Shown: positions 40,474 to 47,607, counted from the stretch's first letter. The stretch: DNA of 47,607 nt from DASSCW01 sp036556325 (GCA_036556325.1 DATBJR010000094.1:1-47607); one strand, 5' to 3'. Made by a program: numbers and translations. Notes: generated from the letters alone by a model not told the origin.

Positions 40474-41427
40474 CTGGTTGCCGCCGTCCTGCGCGGGGCC
40501 GATGCGCTGGCGCTGGCGCATGACGCACCACTGGTGCTGGCGGTCTCCGGCGGTCCGGACTCCACGGCGCTCCTGCACGGCGCGCATGCGCTGGTCGCCA
40601 CCGGCGAACGTGGCTGGACCCTCATCGTCGCCCATCTCGACCACGGCCTGCGTGAGGACGGGATGGCCGATGCAACCCATGTCGGCACCGTGGCCAGCCA
40701 CCTGGGCCTGCCGTTCCGCAGCGAACGGGTGGACGTCGCGGCGCTCGCCCGACACGAGGGACGCTCGGTCGAGGACGCCGGGCGGCAGGCCCGCTACCGC
40801 TTCCTGGAGGGCGTCGCCGCCGAGCTGGGTCCGGCGGCGCTCATCGCCACGGCGCACACGGCCGACGACGTCGCGGAGACGATGCTCCTGCGCATTGCCC
40901 GCGGCAGCGGGCTTCGCGGGCTGCGGGGCATTCCTGCCCGGCGTGGTCGGGTGGTCCGGCCGCTGCTGGCCGAGCGGCGCGCAGGGCTGCGCGCCCAGCT
41001 CGACGCTGCGGGCATCGCCTACGTCGACGATCCGACCAACGCCGATCCCGCAGCGGCCGATCGGAACCGCATCCGGCTGGAGGTGCTTCCCACGCTCGAG
41101 CGGCTGAATCCGCGCGCCGTTGACGCGTTGCTGCGATTGAGCCGGCTGGCAGCCGACGACGACGACGCGCTCGATGCCATCGCCGCGGCGGAGCTCGCGA
41201 CGCGGCGCAGCGCAGAGGGGATCGATTGGCGCCGGCCGCCAGTGCGCGCCATTGGTCGCCGGGTGCTGCGCCTCGCGGCAGGGGAGCCGGCGCCGGCGGC
41301 AGAGCGGATCGAGGCGCTGCTCGAGGCCGCCGAAGGGCCGCGCGGCGGATTGACGGTGGAGCTCGGCGCCGGCCGCGAGGCATCGGTCCTGGCCCGGACG
41401 ATCAGGTTCAGGACGAACGGCCCTTGA
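40474..41427 (+). CDS. tilS: tRNA(Ile)-lysidine synthetase
   Basis: The protein has about 317 residues. TilS attaches lysine to C34 of tRNA-Ile(CAU) so that it reads AUA. The PP-loop motif is VLAVSGGPDSTALLHG. It is followed by AHLDHGLREDGMADATHVGT, RYRFLEGVAAELGPAALIAT, AHTADDVAETMLLRIARGSG, LRGIPARRGRVVRPLL and DDPTNADPAAADRNRIRLEV, the standard order. The C-terminal domain is short. The start is not resolved. Family length and the helix before SGGPDS point to CTG 40474 or thereabouts; the first canonical downstream start is GTG 40534. All upstream in-frame starts fall inside the tRNA. The gene probably shares the tRNA's transcript. Confidence 0.9.
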   Translation: MVAAVLRGADALALAHDAPLVLAVSGGPDSTALLHGAHALVATGERGWTLIVAHLDHGLREDGMADATHVGTVASHLGLPFRSERVDVAALARHEGRSVEDAGRQARYRFLEGVAAELGPAALIATAHTADDVAETMLLRIARGSGLRGLRGIPARRGRVVRPLLAERRAGLRAQLDAAGIAYVDDPTNADPAAADRNRIRLEVLPTLERLNPRAVDALLRLSRLAADDDDALDAIAAAELATRRSAEGIDWRRPPVRAIGRRVLRLAAGEPAPAAERIEALLEAAEGPRGGLTVELGAGREASVLARTIRFRTNGP

Positions 41428-41625
41428 TCCAGCCGGTGTCCCATGGCGTATCAATGGGTAGTCATGGCCGTCTGGCATCGGTCCTGCACCCGGATGATCG
41501 AAAGGCCCGATTGGTGGGCTATCGGCCCCGACCCTATACTTGCCCGACCTGCATTCGTGCAGCCAGGCGATCCGCCGCCGAGCGGACGGTCGCCGATCCC
41601 TCACGGAGGCTAGAAGAGACCTAAC
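41428..41625 (+). promoter_or_regulatory. ftsH promoter and leader
   Basis: TTGGTG (41511-41516) and TATACT (41535-41540), 18 bp apart, form a good promoter, with a start near 41547 and an 80-base leader. GGAGG (41605-41609) is 16 bases before the TTG start, which is long. The -35 is embedded in GCCCGATTGG-N5-TATCGG (41505-41525), which resembles the region before 43721. No gene is seen in this gap. Confidence 0.65.
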
Positions 41626-43599
41626 TTGAGCAGCCGACTCGTTCGCAACAGCGTCCTGCTCGTCGTCCTCGCCGTCTTCGGGCTCGCGCTGCTCTGGACG
41701 TACATGCTTGGCGACAACGGGAAACCGCCATACACCTACTCGCAGCTCCTGACCGACGCCAAGGCCGGCCACGTGCAGGAGATCAACATGGACGGCGACC
41801 GCCTGACGGTCACGCTGTCCACCGATCCCAGCACCCCCGTGGTGGCCATCGCGCCGCCAGGCTCCCAGGGGACGGACATCTACGACCAGATCTGCCAGGC
41901 CGCCGGCCTGGACGGTGCGGGGCAGTGCGCCTCGGCCATCAAGTTCAACCCGGTCGAGCCCAGCGCCGCCGGCCAGTGGCTGGGGCTGCTGATCAGCGCG
42001 CTGCTGCCGGTCCTGCTCATTGGCGCCTTCATCTTCTTCATGATGCGGCAGGCGCAGGGCACCAATAACCAGGCCATGAGCTTCGGCAAGAGCCGGGCGC
42101 GCATGTTCCTGGGCAACAAGACGGTCGTGACCTTCAACGACGTCGCCGGCGTCGACGAGGCGAAGCAGGAGCTCACCGAGGTGGTGGAGTTCCTGAAGTA
42201 CCCGGAGAAGTTCAACTCACTCGGGGCGCGGATTCCGCGTGGCGTGCTGCTGGTCGGCCCGCCGGGCACCGGCAAGACGCTGCTCGCCCGCGCCGTCGCC
42301 GGCGAGGCTGGCGTCCCGTTCTTCTCCATCTCCGGCTCCGAGTTCGTGGAGATGTTCGTGGGCGTCGGCGCCTCGCGCGTTCGCGACCTGTTCGAGCAGG
42401 CGAAGCGCAACTCGCCGTGCATCGTGTTCGTGGACGAGATCGACGCGGTCGGGCGCCAGCGTGGCGCCGGGCTGGGCGGCTCGCACGACGAGCGCGAGCA
42501 GACCCTGAACCAGATCCTGGTCGAGATGGACGGCTTCGACACGAACACCAATGTGATCGTGGTGGCCGCGACCAACCGGCCCGATGTCCTCGATCCCGCG
42601 CTCCTGCGCCCCGGTCGCTTCGACCGCCAGGTGGTGCTCGATCGACCGGACATCAAGGGGCGCAAGGAAATCCTGAGTGTCCACATCAAGGGCAAGCCGC
42701 TCGACAAGACGGTGGACATCGAGGCGCTCGCGCGCCGCTCTCCGGGCTTCTCCGGCGCCGATCTGGCGAACCTCGTCAATGAGGCCGCCATCCTGGCCGC
42801 GCGTCGCAACAAGAAGTCCATCGGCTCCGACGAGTTCAACGAGGCCATCGACCGCGTGATCGCCGGCCCCGAGCGCCGCAGCCGGATCATCACCGAGGAG
42901 GAGAAGGAGATCATCGCCTACCACGAGGGTGGCCATGCGGTGGTCCAGCGGGTGCTGCCCAAGTGCGACCCGGTCACCAAGGTGACCATCGTGTCGCGGG
43001 GCATGGCGCTGGGCTACACCATGAGCCTTCCGCAGGAGGACCGATACCTCCACTCCAAGACGGAGTTCGAGGACAAGATCGCCGGGATGCTGGGCGGCAA
43101 CGTGGCGGAGCAGATGGTGTTCGGCGACACGACCACCGGCGCGTCGAACGACATCGAGAAGGCGACCAACCTGGCGCGCGCCATGGTCACGCAGTACGGG
43201 ATGAGCGAGAAACTCGGTCCGCTGACCTTCGGCCGCAAGGAGGAGATGATCTTCCTGGGTCGCGAGATCAGCGAACAGCGCAACTACTCCGACGAGGTGG
43301 CGGCCAAGATCGACGCCGAGGTCCGCGAGATCATCGATCGGGCCTATGTCCGCGCCCGCGAGGCGCTGACCGCGCACCGCGAGGTGCTCGACAAGCTCGC
43401 AGCACTCCTGATCGAGAAGGAGACCATCGAGCACGAGGAGTTCGAGTCCCTGTTCGAGGGCGTCCTGCCGCCGCGTGACTCGGGTCCCACCCGCCGCGCG
43501 ACCACCGGCAGCGAGCCGGAGGTCCCGGCCACCGAAGAAGAGCCATCGGCCGAGGAGACGCCCAAGCGTCGCCGAGGGCCTGCTCCGCAACCCGCCTAG
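41626..43599 (+). CDS. ftsH: ATP-dependent zinc metalloprotease FtsH
   Basis: The protein has 657 residues. Two membrane helices (about 6-26 and 118-140) flank a short extracytoplasmic domain. The AAA+ module has Walker A GPPGTGKT (211-218), Walker B IVFVDEIDAVGRQRGAG and the second region of homology ATNRPDVLDPALLRPGRFDR. The protease zinc site is HEGGH (433-437), where HEAGH is more usual. FtsH degrades misfolded membrane and some soluble proteins. The TTG start gives a normal N-terminus. The tail is charged, with low complexity, and ends in Pro/Arg-rich sequence. A 15-bp perfect hairpin follows the stop. Confidence 0.97.
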   Translation: MSSRLVRNSVLLVVLAVFGLALLWTYMLGDNGKPPYTYSQLLTDAKAGHVQEINMDGDRLTVTLSTDPSTPVVAIAPPGSQGTDIYDQICQAAGLDGAGQCASAIKFNPVEPSAAGQWLGLLISALLPVLLIGAFIFFMMRQAQGTNNQAMSFGKSRARMFLGNKTVVTFNDVAGVDEAKQELTEVVEFLKYPEKFNSLGARIPRGVLLVGPPGTGKTLLARAVAGEAGVPFFSISGSEFVEMFVGVGASRVRDLFEQAKRNSPCIVFVDEIDAVGRQRGAGLGGSHDEREQTLNQILVEMDGFDTNTNVIVVAATNRPDVLDPALLRPGRFDRQVVLDRPDIKGRKEILSVHIKGKPLDKTVDIEALARRSPGFSGADLANLVNEAAILAARRNKKSIGSDEFNEAIDRVIAGPERRSRIITEEEKEIIAYHEGGHAVVQRVLPKCDPVTKVTIVSRGMALGYTMSLPQEDRYLHSKTEFEDKIAGMLGGNVAEQMVFGDTTTGASNDIEKATNLARAMVTQYGMSEKLGPLTFGRKEEMIFLGREISEQRNYSDEVAAKIDAEVREIIDRAYVRAREALTAHREVLDKLAALLIEKETIEHEEFESLFEGVLPPRDSGPTRRATTGSEPEVPATEEEPSAEETPKRRRGPAPQPA

Positions 43600-43618
43600 C
43601 TCGGCCCCGGCATCCATC

Positions 43619-43653
43619 AGAGAGCCCGGTCTCGCACGGAGACCGGGCTCTCT
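43619..43653 (+). terminator. Strong hairpin after ftsH
   Basis: AGAGAGCCCGGTCTC (43619-43633) pairs perfectly with GAGACCGGGCTCTCT (43639-43653) around a five-base loop, giving 15 bp. No U-tract follows (GCGTGC), so it may be a U-less terminator or a transcript-stabilising hairpin. Confidence 0.7.
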
Positions 43654-43683
43654 GCGTGCACCGTCCAGGCAGGCATGGGAGTA

Positions 43684-43799
43684 GCCCGATCGGGCCATAT
43701 CGGGGGTAGGAGGCGGATCGTATACTCGCCCCCGTTGCGCACTGGCACCGAGCCCACGCACCACGTGCCAAACCCCGGTGCCATGGCCACGATCGACCC
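43684..43799 (+). promoter_or_regulatory. Promoter and leader before the DnaB-C-like ATPase gene
   Basis: TATACT (43721-43726) is a strong -10 preceded by GCCCGATCGG (43684-43693) and TATCGG (43698-43703). The leader to the GTG at 43800 is about 67 bases, with no clear ribosome-binding site. Confidence 0.55.
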
Positions 43800-44906
43800 G
43801 TGAACGAAGTGGAGCAGCCTGCACCAATGATCGAGGAGCCACTCGCCGAGTCCGCGCCGCCGGCGGACTGGAAGCTCGAGGCAGGGGAGGGGACCCTGGC
43901 ACCCCGCTCCGCGCTGGACGTGCTGACGAACCTGAACGAACGGATCGCCTCCGGTCGCGTCGAGGAGTTCATGCCCATCGCCACCGGCTTCGTGCCGCTG
44001 GACAAGACGATCGGCGGCGGGCTGCGACCGGGCGAGCTCATGCTGATCGGCGGCGCACAGGGCGCGGGCAAGACGACGATGGCGCTGCAGATGGCGCGCA
44101 ACATGGCTGCCTCGGGCCAGGCGACGGTGCTCTACGTCTGCTTCGAGCATGACAACGAGTACCTCATCCAGCGGCTGATCGCCATGGAATCGGCGCTGGC
44201 CCATTTGCCGCAGAAGTCGGGCGCCGTGAAGATCCAGGACGTCAAGAAGGAGGTCCTGGGCTCCTATACCGCCGCGGCCGAGACCGGGACGCGCGCCAAG
44301 CTCGGGACGAATCCGCGCCTGCGCCCGAGCCTGGAGCGGATCGCGCGCTACGGCAGCAACCTCTACCTGATGCGCGGGACCGCCACCAGCTCAACCGTCG
44401 ACAACCTGCGCTCGCTGGTGGACGAGCATCGCGGCAACGAGGAGCGCCGCCTGGTGCTCTTCGTCGACTACCTCCAGAAGGTCCCGGTCATTCCCGAGCC
44501 GACCACCGAGGAGGAGAAGGTCACCCGGATCGTGAGCGGACTCAAGGACATCGCGCTGGCGCTCGAGGTGCCGGTGGTGGCGATCGTGGCCGCCGATCGG
44601 GAGGGCCTGAAGGCCAAGCGCCTGCGCAACCATCACCTGCGCGGCTCGTCAGCCATCAACTACGAGAGCGACATCATCCTGATCCTGAACGACAAGTACC
44701 ACATCGTCGCCAAGGTCAACATCGAGTTCAATCCCTACCAGGCCCAGCGCTACCGCGACTGGGTGGTGGCCACCATCGAGAAGAACCGCGGTGGGCAGGA
44801 CAACGTCGATCTCGAGTACGAGAAGCTCTTCGAATACAGCTGTTTCGATCCGACGGGCCGCCAGACGGCCGAGAAGCTGATCGAAGAGCGGCTGTATAAC
44901 GACTGA
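43800..44906 (+). CDS. RecA-fold ATPase resembling the DnaB helicase C-terminal domain
   Basis: The protein has 368 residues. After a 50-residue acidic N-terminus, the core shows IATGFVPLDKTIGGGLRPGE, Walker A GAQGAGKT (85-92), VLYVCFEHDNEYLIQRLIAM, LVLFVDYLQKVPV (Walker B with the DnaB-like DYLQ), ALALEVPVVAIVAADREG, LRGSSAINYESDIILILND and ATIEKNRGGQDNVDLEYEK. The order and spacing match DnaB domain 2, but the DnaB N-terminal (DnaG-interacting) domain is missing. KaiC/RadA-like roles are possible. It is not a replicative DnaB by length. A J-domain protein gene follows 29 bases downstream on the same strand. Confidence 0.85.
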   Translation: MNEVEQPAPMIEEPLAESAPPADWKLEAGEGTLAPRSALDVLTNLNERIASGRVEEFMPIATGFVPLDKTIGGGLRPGELMLIGGAQGAGKTTMALQMARNMAASGQATVLYVCFEHDNEYLIQRLIAMESALAHLPQKSGAVKIQDVKKEVLGSYTAAAETGTRAKLGTNPRLRPSLERIARYGSNLYLMRGTATSSTVDNLRSLVDEHRGNEERRLVLFVDYLQKVPVIPEPTTEEEKVTRIVSGLKDIALALEVPVVAIVAADREGLKAKRLRNHHLRGSSAINYESDIILILNDKYHIVAKVNIEFNPYQAQRYRDWVVATIEKNRGGQDNVDLEYEKLFEYSCFDPTGRQTAEKLIEERLYND

Positions 44907-44935
44907 GCCGGGCCAAAACCGACGGGAGGCAGCCG

Positions 44936-45379
44936 ATGGGGGTAGCTGATCCTTATCGCGTGCTCCAGGTGCTGCCGACGGCCGAGCAGGAGGTCCTGAA
45001 TGCCGCCTTCCGCGCGTTGGCGCGCAAGTACCACCCCGACCACGACGGCACCCAGCTCGCGGCGCGTCGCATGGCCGAACTGAACGCCGCCTGGAAGCTC
45101 GTCCGCGACCCCGCGGCCCGCGCCGCCTGGGACCGGGCGCAGCGGCGTGCCGCCTACGGCTTCGACCAGGCTCCTCGCTCTGCTTCAGTCCCGCCGCCAC
45201 CGCGCTCGGCGAGCGCCGGCACGAAGCTCGAGTTCGGGCGCTATGCGGGGTGGGCGCTGCGCGACCTGGCCCGCCAGGACCCGGATTACCTGCGCTGGCT
45301 CTCGCGCCACGCGTCCGGGCTGCGCTATCGCACGGAGATCTACCAGATCCTCGGTCGCATGGGTACCTCGGCAGCCTGA
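44936..45379 (+). CDS. J-domain protein with ExoX-like C-terminal domain
   Basis: The protein has 147 residues. Residues 1-70 are a J domain (DPYRVLQVLPTAEQEVLNAA) with the HPD motif at 33-35 (KYHPDHDG) and the helix AARRMAELNAAWKLVRDPAA. A Pro/Ser linker leads to LEFGRYAGWALRDLARQDPD and YLRWLSRHASG, the short domain found at the C-terminus of some exonuclease X-like proteins. J domains stimulate Hsp70 (DnaK), so this may recruit DnaK to a nucleoprotein or to the ATPase coded before it. The RBS GGGAGG lies 6 bases before the ATG. Confidence 0.88.
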   Translation: MGVADPYRVLQVLPTAEQEVLNAAFRALARKYHPDHDGTQLAARRMAELNAAWKLVRDPAARAAWDRAQRRAAYGFDQAPRSASVPPPPRSASAGTKLEFGRYAGWALRDLARQDPDYLRWLSRHASGLRYRTEIYQILGRMGTSAA

Positions 45380-45405
45380 GGCCCGGGTGCGGCACACTAG
45401 GCCAC

Positions 45406-46050
45406 GTGGCTGGCTACATGGTCTCGCGCCTGGACAGCATCCCTGAGCTGGCTGACGCGGGCGTCCCTTTCCGCCCGATCCGGTTGCATCTCGGCATCTC
45501 GGCGTTCGGCGCGACGTCCTGGACGGCGCGGGCTGCCGGCGATCGGGTGATCAATCCGCACGACGAGCAGGACGTTGGCGACGAGGAGCTGTTCCTCGTG
45601 CTGCAGGGCACGGCGGTCTTCAACATTGACGGTGATTCCGTCGAGGCGCCCACCGGGACGCTGATCCACTGTGCGCCGGGTAGGCAGCGCACGGCAATCG
45701 CCACCGAGGCCGGGACCACGGTCCTTGCTATCGACGGCACGCCTGGCAAGGCCTACGACGCGCGAGGGTGGGAGCTCTGGACCGGACTCGGTCCGCTGTA
45801 CGACGCTGGCCGATACGCGGAGGTTGTATCGCAACTGCGCGACATCGTCGCCGAGCATCCACGGTATCCAATGCTGTTCTACAACCTGGCCTGCGCGGAG
45901 AGTCAGACGGGTCACGGCGACGAGGCGATCGAGCACCTCGGCCGGGCCATCGCCATGAGCAGCGAGTTCCGACAATTGGCGACGGACGATACGGATTTCG
46001 ACCCCATCCGCGACGACCGGCGATTTGGGGAGCTCATTGGGCGAGGCTAG
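45406..46050 (+). CDS. Cupin-domain protein with C-terminal TPR-like repeats
   Basis: The protein has 214 residues. Residues 1-115 are a cupin barrel (FRPIRLHLGISAFGATSWTA, EQDVGDEELFLVLQGTAVFN, GTLIHCAPGRQRTAIATEAG). The region from about 130 is helical with ARGWELWTGLGPLYDAGRYA and LFYNLACAESQTGHGDEAIE, a TPR-like motif. The usual cupin histidine set is incomplete, since D-E-E replaces the metal-binding histidine pair, so metal binding is doubtful. GTG 45406 is chosen from the N-terminal AGYMVSRLDSIPEL; ATG 45418 is the alternative. Confidence 0.8.
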   Translation: MAGYMVSRLDSIPELADAGVPFRPIRLHLGISAFGATSWTARAAGDRVINPHDEQDVGDEELFLVLQGTAVFNIDGDSVEAPTGTLIHCAPGRQRTAIATEAGTTVLAIDGTPGKAYDARGWELWTGLGPLYDAGRYAEVVSQLRDIVAEHPRYPMLFYNLACAESQTGHGDEAIEHLGRAIAMSSEFRQLATDDTDFDPIRDDRRFGELIGRG

Positions 46051-46081
46051 GAGTCCGAATCGGCGTGGTTGGAGGTTCTTG

Positions 46082-46114
46082 TAGGCTCTGGGCACCCATG
46101 ACCCATCAGACCCG
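46082..46114 (+). promoter_or_regulatory. Promoter-like TAGGCT and a six-codon upstream ORF before the HAD gene
   Basis: TAGGCT (46082-46087) is a -10 candidate. An ATG at 46098 opens MTHQTR and stops at 46116-46118, overlapping the HAD start (ATGA). The small ORF could couple ribosome entry to the HAD gene. Confidence 0.35.
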
Positions 46115-46849
46115 ATGACTCCGTTGCGTGCCGTCTTCCTGGACATCGGCGACACCGTCATTCGCGCCAACCCGTCGTGGGAGGGCGTCTACAAGCTGGC
46201 GCTCGACGAATACGGCGTGTCGATTCCGCTGGAGGGCCTCCGCGACGCGCTGCGGCGGGCATACCACCACGGGGGGTACGGCTTCGACGGCGGCTTCGAG
46301 GCGACGCCCGAGACGAGCTTCCGGCGCACCATGGAGATGGACCAGCGGGCCCTGGCCGAGCTGGGGATCCTCGACCTGCCCGAGGACTTCTACCGTCGGC
46401 TGAGCGAGGTCTTCCTCCTCGTCTCGAGCTGGCATGTCTTCCCGGACGCCGTTCCGGCGCTGGAGGCCCTCCGTGAGCGCGGCCTGACACTGGGGGCCGT
46501 GAGCAACTGGGTTTGGCACCTGCCCGAGCTGCTGCATTCCCTGGAGCTCGTGGCGCACTTCGACTTCATCGCCGTCAGCTCCCGGGTGGGATTCGAGAAG
46601 CCACATGCCGGGATCTTCCGGCACGCGCTGGCCGAGGCCCGCGTTCAGCCAGCGTCGGCCATCCATGTCGGAGATCACCTCGACGCGGATGTCGAGGGCG
46701 CCCGGTCGGTCGGGATCGGGGCCGTGCTGATCGATCGCCGTGAGCGCTTCACCCAGGCCGAGATGCCCGATGGCGTGCCGTTGATCCGCACGCTGACAGA
46801 GCTGCTGCCGATCGTGGACGCGCGGCTGGAGGAGCGGGCCTCGGCATGA
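46115..46849 (+). CDS. HAD-superfamily (subfamily IA) hydrolase
   Basis: The protein has 244 residues. Motif I is AVFLDIGDTVIRANPSWEGV. The nucleophile Asp is present, but the acid/base position two residues later is Gly (D-x-G-D-T). A four-helix cap (residues about 20-95) is typical of subfamily IA. Motif II is LGAVSNWVWHLPELL, motif III is RVGFEKPHAGIFRHAL and motif IV is SAIHVGDHLDADVEGARSVG. The substrate is unknown. The missing second Asp resembles REG-2/HDHD3-like members. Its stop overlaps the thpR start by ATGA. Confidence 0.9.
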   Translation: MTPLRAVFLDIGDTVIRANPSWEGVYKLALDEYGVSIPLEGLRDALRRAYHHGGYGFDGGFEATPETSFRRTMEMDQRALAELGILDLPEDFYRRLSEVFLLVSSWHVFPDAVPALEALRERGLTLGAVSNWVWHLPELLHSLELVAHFDFIAVSSRVGFEKPHAGIFRHALAEARVQPASAIHVGDHLDADVEGARSVGIGAVLIDRRERFTQAEMPDGVPLIRTLTELLPIVDARLEERASA

Positions 46850-47436
46850 CGTCCATCGCCGATGCAGGACGGCCGTGGCGCTGCTTCTGGGCCGTCCCGC
46901 TGCCGCCTGCCCTGCGCAGCGCGCTGGCCCAATTCGTCGCTGCGCTCCGCCATTCGCCGTCCGTCGACGACGGCTGGCGCTTCAGTGATCCCGAGAGCTG
47001 GCACCTGACCCTGGCCTTTCTCGGTGCGGTCGAGCCCGATGCCGTGGACGCAATGGTCGAGCGCGTGGCGGCCGCCTCCCAGCATCACCTGCCATTCGAG
47101 GCCACGGCGGCGGGGCTCGGGGGCTTTCCGGAGGAGGGCCGAGCCCGCGTCCTGTGGTACGGCGTCGACGCCAACGGCGCCTTGGCCGACCTGGCGCGCG
47201 ACGTCCGGGCCGCCACGGGCGTGGACGACGTGCAGCCGTGGCAGCCGCACGTGACGCTGGGCCGGTCACGAAATCGGCACGGAGCCAACCTGCCTCGTTC
47301 CATCGCGCCACCGACCGGCGGCATCTCGGTCAACGAGGTGGTGCTGTACCGATCCCGCCTCAGCCAGGAACCGGCTCGCTATCAGCCGCTTGCCCGCCTG
47401 GCGCTCGGCGCGTCCGTCGGCGCGGTGGCGCAATGA
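46846..47436 (+). CDS. thpR: RNA 2',3'-cyclic phosphodiesterase (ThpR / 2'-5' RNA ligase family)
   Basis: The protein has 196 residues. The two HxT motifs of the 2H phosphoesterase fold are HLT (53-55, WHLTLAFLG) and HVT (135-137, QPHVTLGRSR). The N-terminus has RCFWAVPLPPALRSALAQFV, and VNEVVLYRSRLSQEPARYQP near the end is typical. The family opens 2',3'-cyclic phosphates and was first named 2'-5' RNA ligase. ATGA overlaps link it on both sides, to the HAD gene and to the LOG-like gene. Confidence 0.93.
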   Translation: MTSIADAGRPWRCFWAVPLPPALRSALAQFVAALRHSPSVDDGWRFSDPESWHLTLAFLGAVEPDAVDAMVERVAAASQHHLPFEATAAGLGGFPEEGRARVLWYGVDANGALADLARDVRAATGVDDVQPWQPHVTLGRSRNRHGANLPRSIAPPTGGISVNEVVLYRSRLSQEPARYQPLARLALGASVGAVAQ

Positions 47437-47607
47437 CGGATCCGATCCTGCCCGCGCGCCCACCGCACGTGGCCATCATCGGCGAGGGGGATCCTCGCGG
47501 GCCAGATGCGCATCGGCTGCTGGAATGGGCAGAGGAAGCCGGACAGCTGCTGGCCCGCGCCGGCGCAACGGTGATCACCGGTGGCCTGGGCGGCGTCATG
47601 GAAGCCG
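47433..47607 (+). CDS. LOG-family / TIGR00725-like protein (3' truncated by window edge)
   Basis: Only 58 codons are visible: MTDPILPARPPHVAIIGEGD, then AEEAGQLLARAGATVITGGLGGVMEA. The segment AGATVITGGLGGVMEA matches the nucleotide-binding loop of the LOG (cytokinin phosphoribohydrolase-like) and TIGR00725 families. The key PGGxGTxxE motif lies beyond the window. The start overlaps the thpR stop (ATGA), so it is the fourth gene of this operon. Confidence 0.8.
   Translation, partial: MTDPILPARPPHVAIIGEGDPRGPDAHRLLEWAEEAGQLLARAGATVITGGLGGVMEA

Overview
This is a 47.6 kb piece of a high-GC bacterial chromosome. It is gene-dense, with many four-base ATGA/GTGA overlaps, and it starts inside clpX and ends inside a LOG-like gene. 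I see no insertion sequence, prophage, integron or CRISPR array. The best guess for the host is a Chloroflexota bacterium of the Limnocylindria type, with Actinomycetota second. The guess rests on gene content: fhaA/fhaB-like genes beside rodA and a PBP, a DUF2342 zincin, CpaE-like ATPases, MrfAB, a valS T-box and a MoxR-DUF58-transglutaminase run. No marker gene was compared, so the assignment is inference.

Layout. 1-3.2 kb: clpX (partial), a short MscS channel (convergent with clpX), an Ala/Glu-rich coiled-coil protein and a T-box leader. 3.2-9.8 kb: valS, a zinc-ribbon protein, a CpaE/MinD-like ATPase, an FmdB-type regulator and a repeat-rich double zinc-ribbon protein. 9.9-18.7 kb: a co-directional envelope cluster of FhaA-like, FhaB-like, SEDS (RodA/FtsW), class B PBP, MoxR, DUF58 and a TgpA-type transglutaminase. 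18.7-24.3 kb: histidine phosphatase and class-V aminotransferase on the minus strand, a small membrane protein, RarA, a divergent pair of membrane proteins (one DUF4446), and a free-standing SelB-type winged-helix protein. 24.3-34 kb: a UvrD-like helicase-nuclease, a membrane protein, a methyltransferase, a second CpaE-like ATPase, MurI, a DUF2342 zincin, a D-2-hydroxyacid dehydrogenase and YchF. 34-39.3 kb: a divergent small-protein/PfkB pair, MrfB-MrfA and a DivIC/FtsB-like protein. 39.3-43.6 kb: DUF72, a small antisense gene, a CAU tRNA, TilS and FtsH. 43.7-47.6 kb: a DnaB-C-like ATPase, a J-domain protein, a cupin-TPR protein, a HAD hydrolase, ThpR and the LOG-like gene.

Themes. The genes are mostly housekeeping: wall synthesis (rodA, PBP, murI, divIC), proteostasis (ClpX, FtsH, J-protein), DNA repair (RarA, UvrD-like nuclease, MrfAB), and translation or RNA metabolism (ValRS, TilS, ThpR, YchF). 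The most unusual signals are regulatory. At least ten genes have a -10-like hexamer only 6-9 bases before the start codon, which predicts many leaderless mRNAs. Two divergent promoters appear to share a -10 element. valS carries a complete T-box with a GUC specifier. A CAU tRNA that resembles tRNA-Ile2 sits 23 bases before the gene for TilS, the enzyme that modifies tRNA-Ile2.
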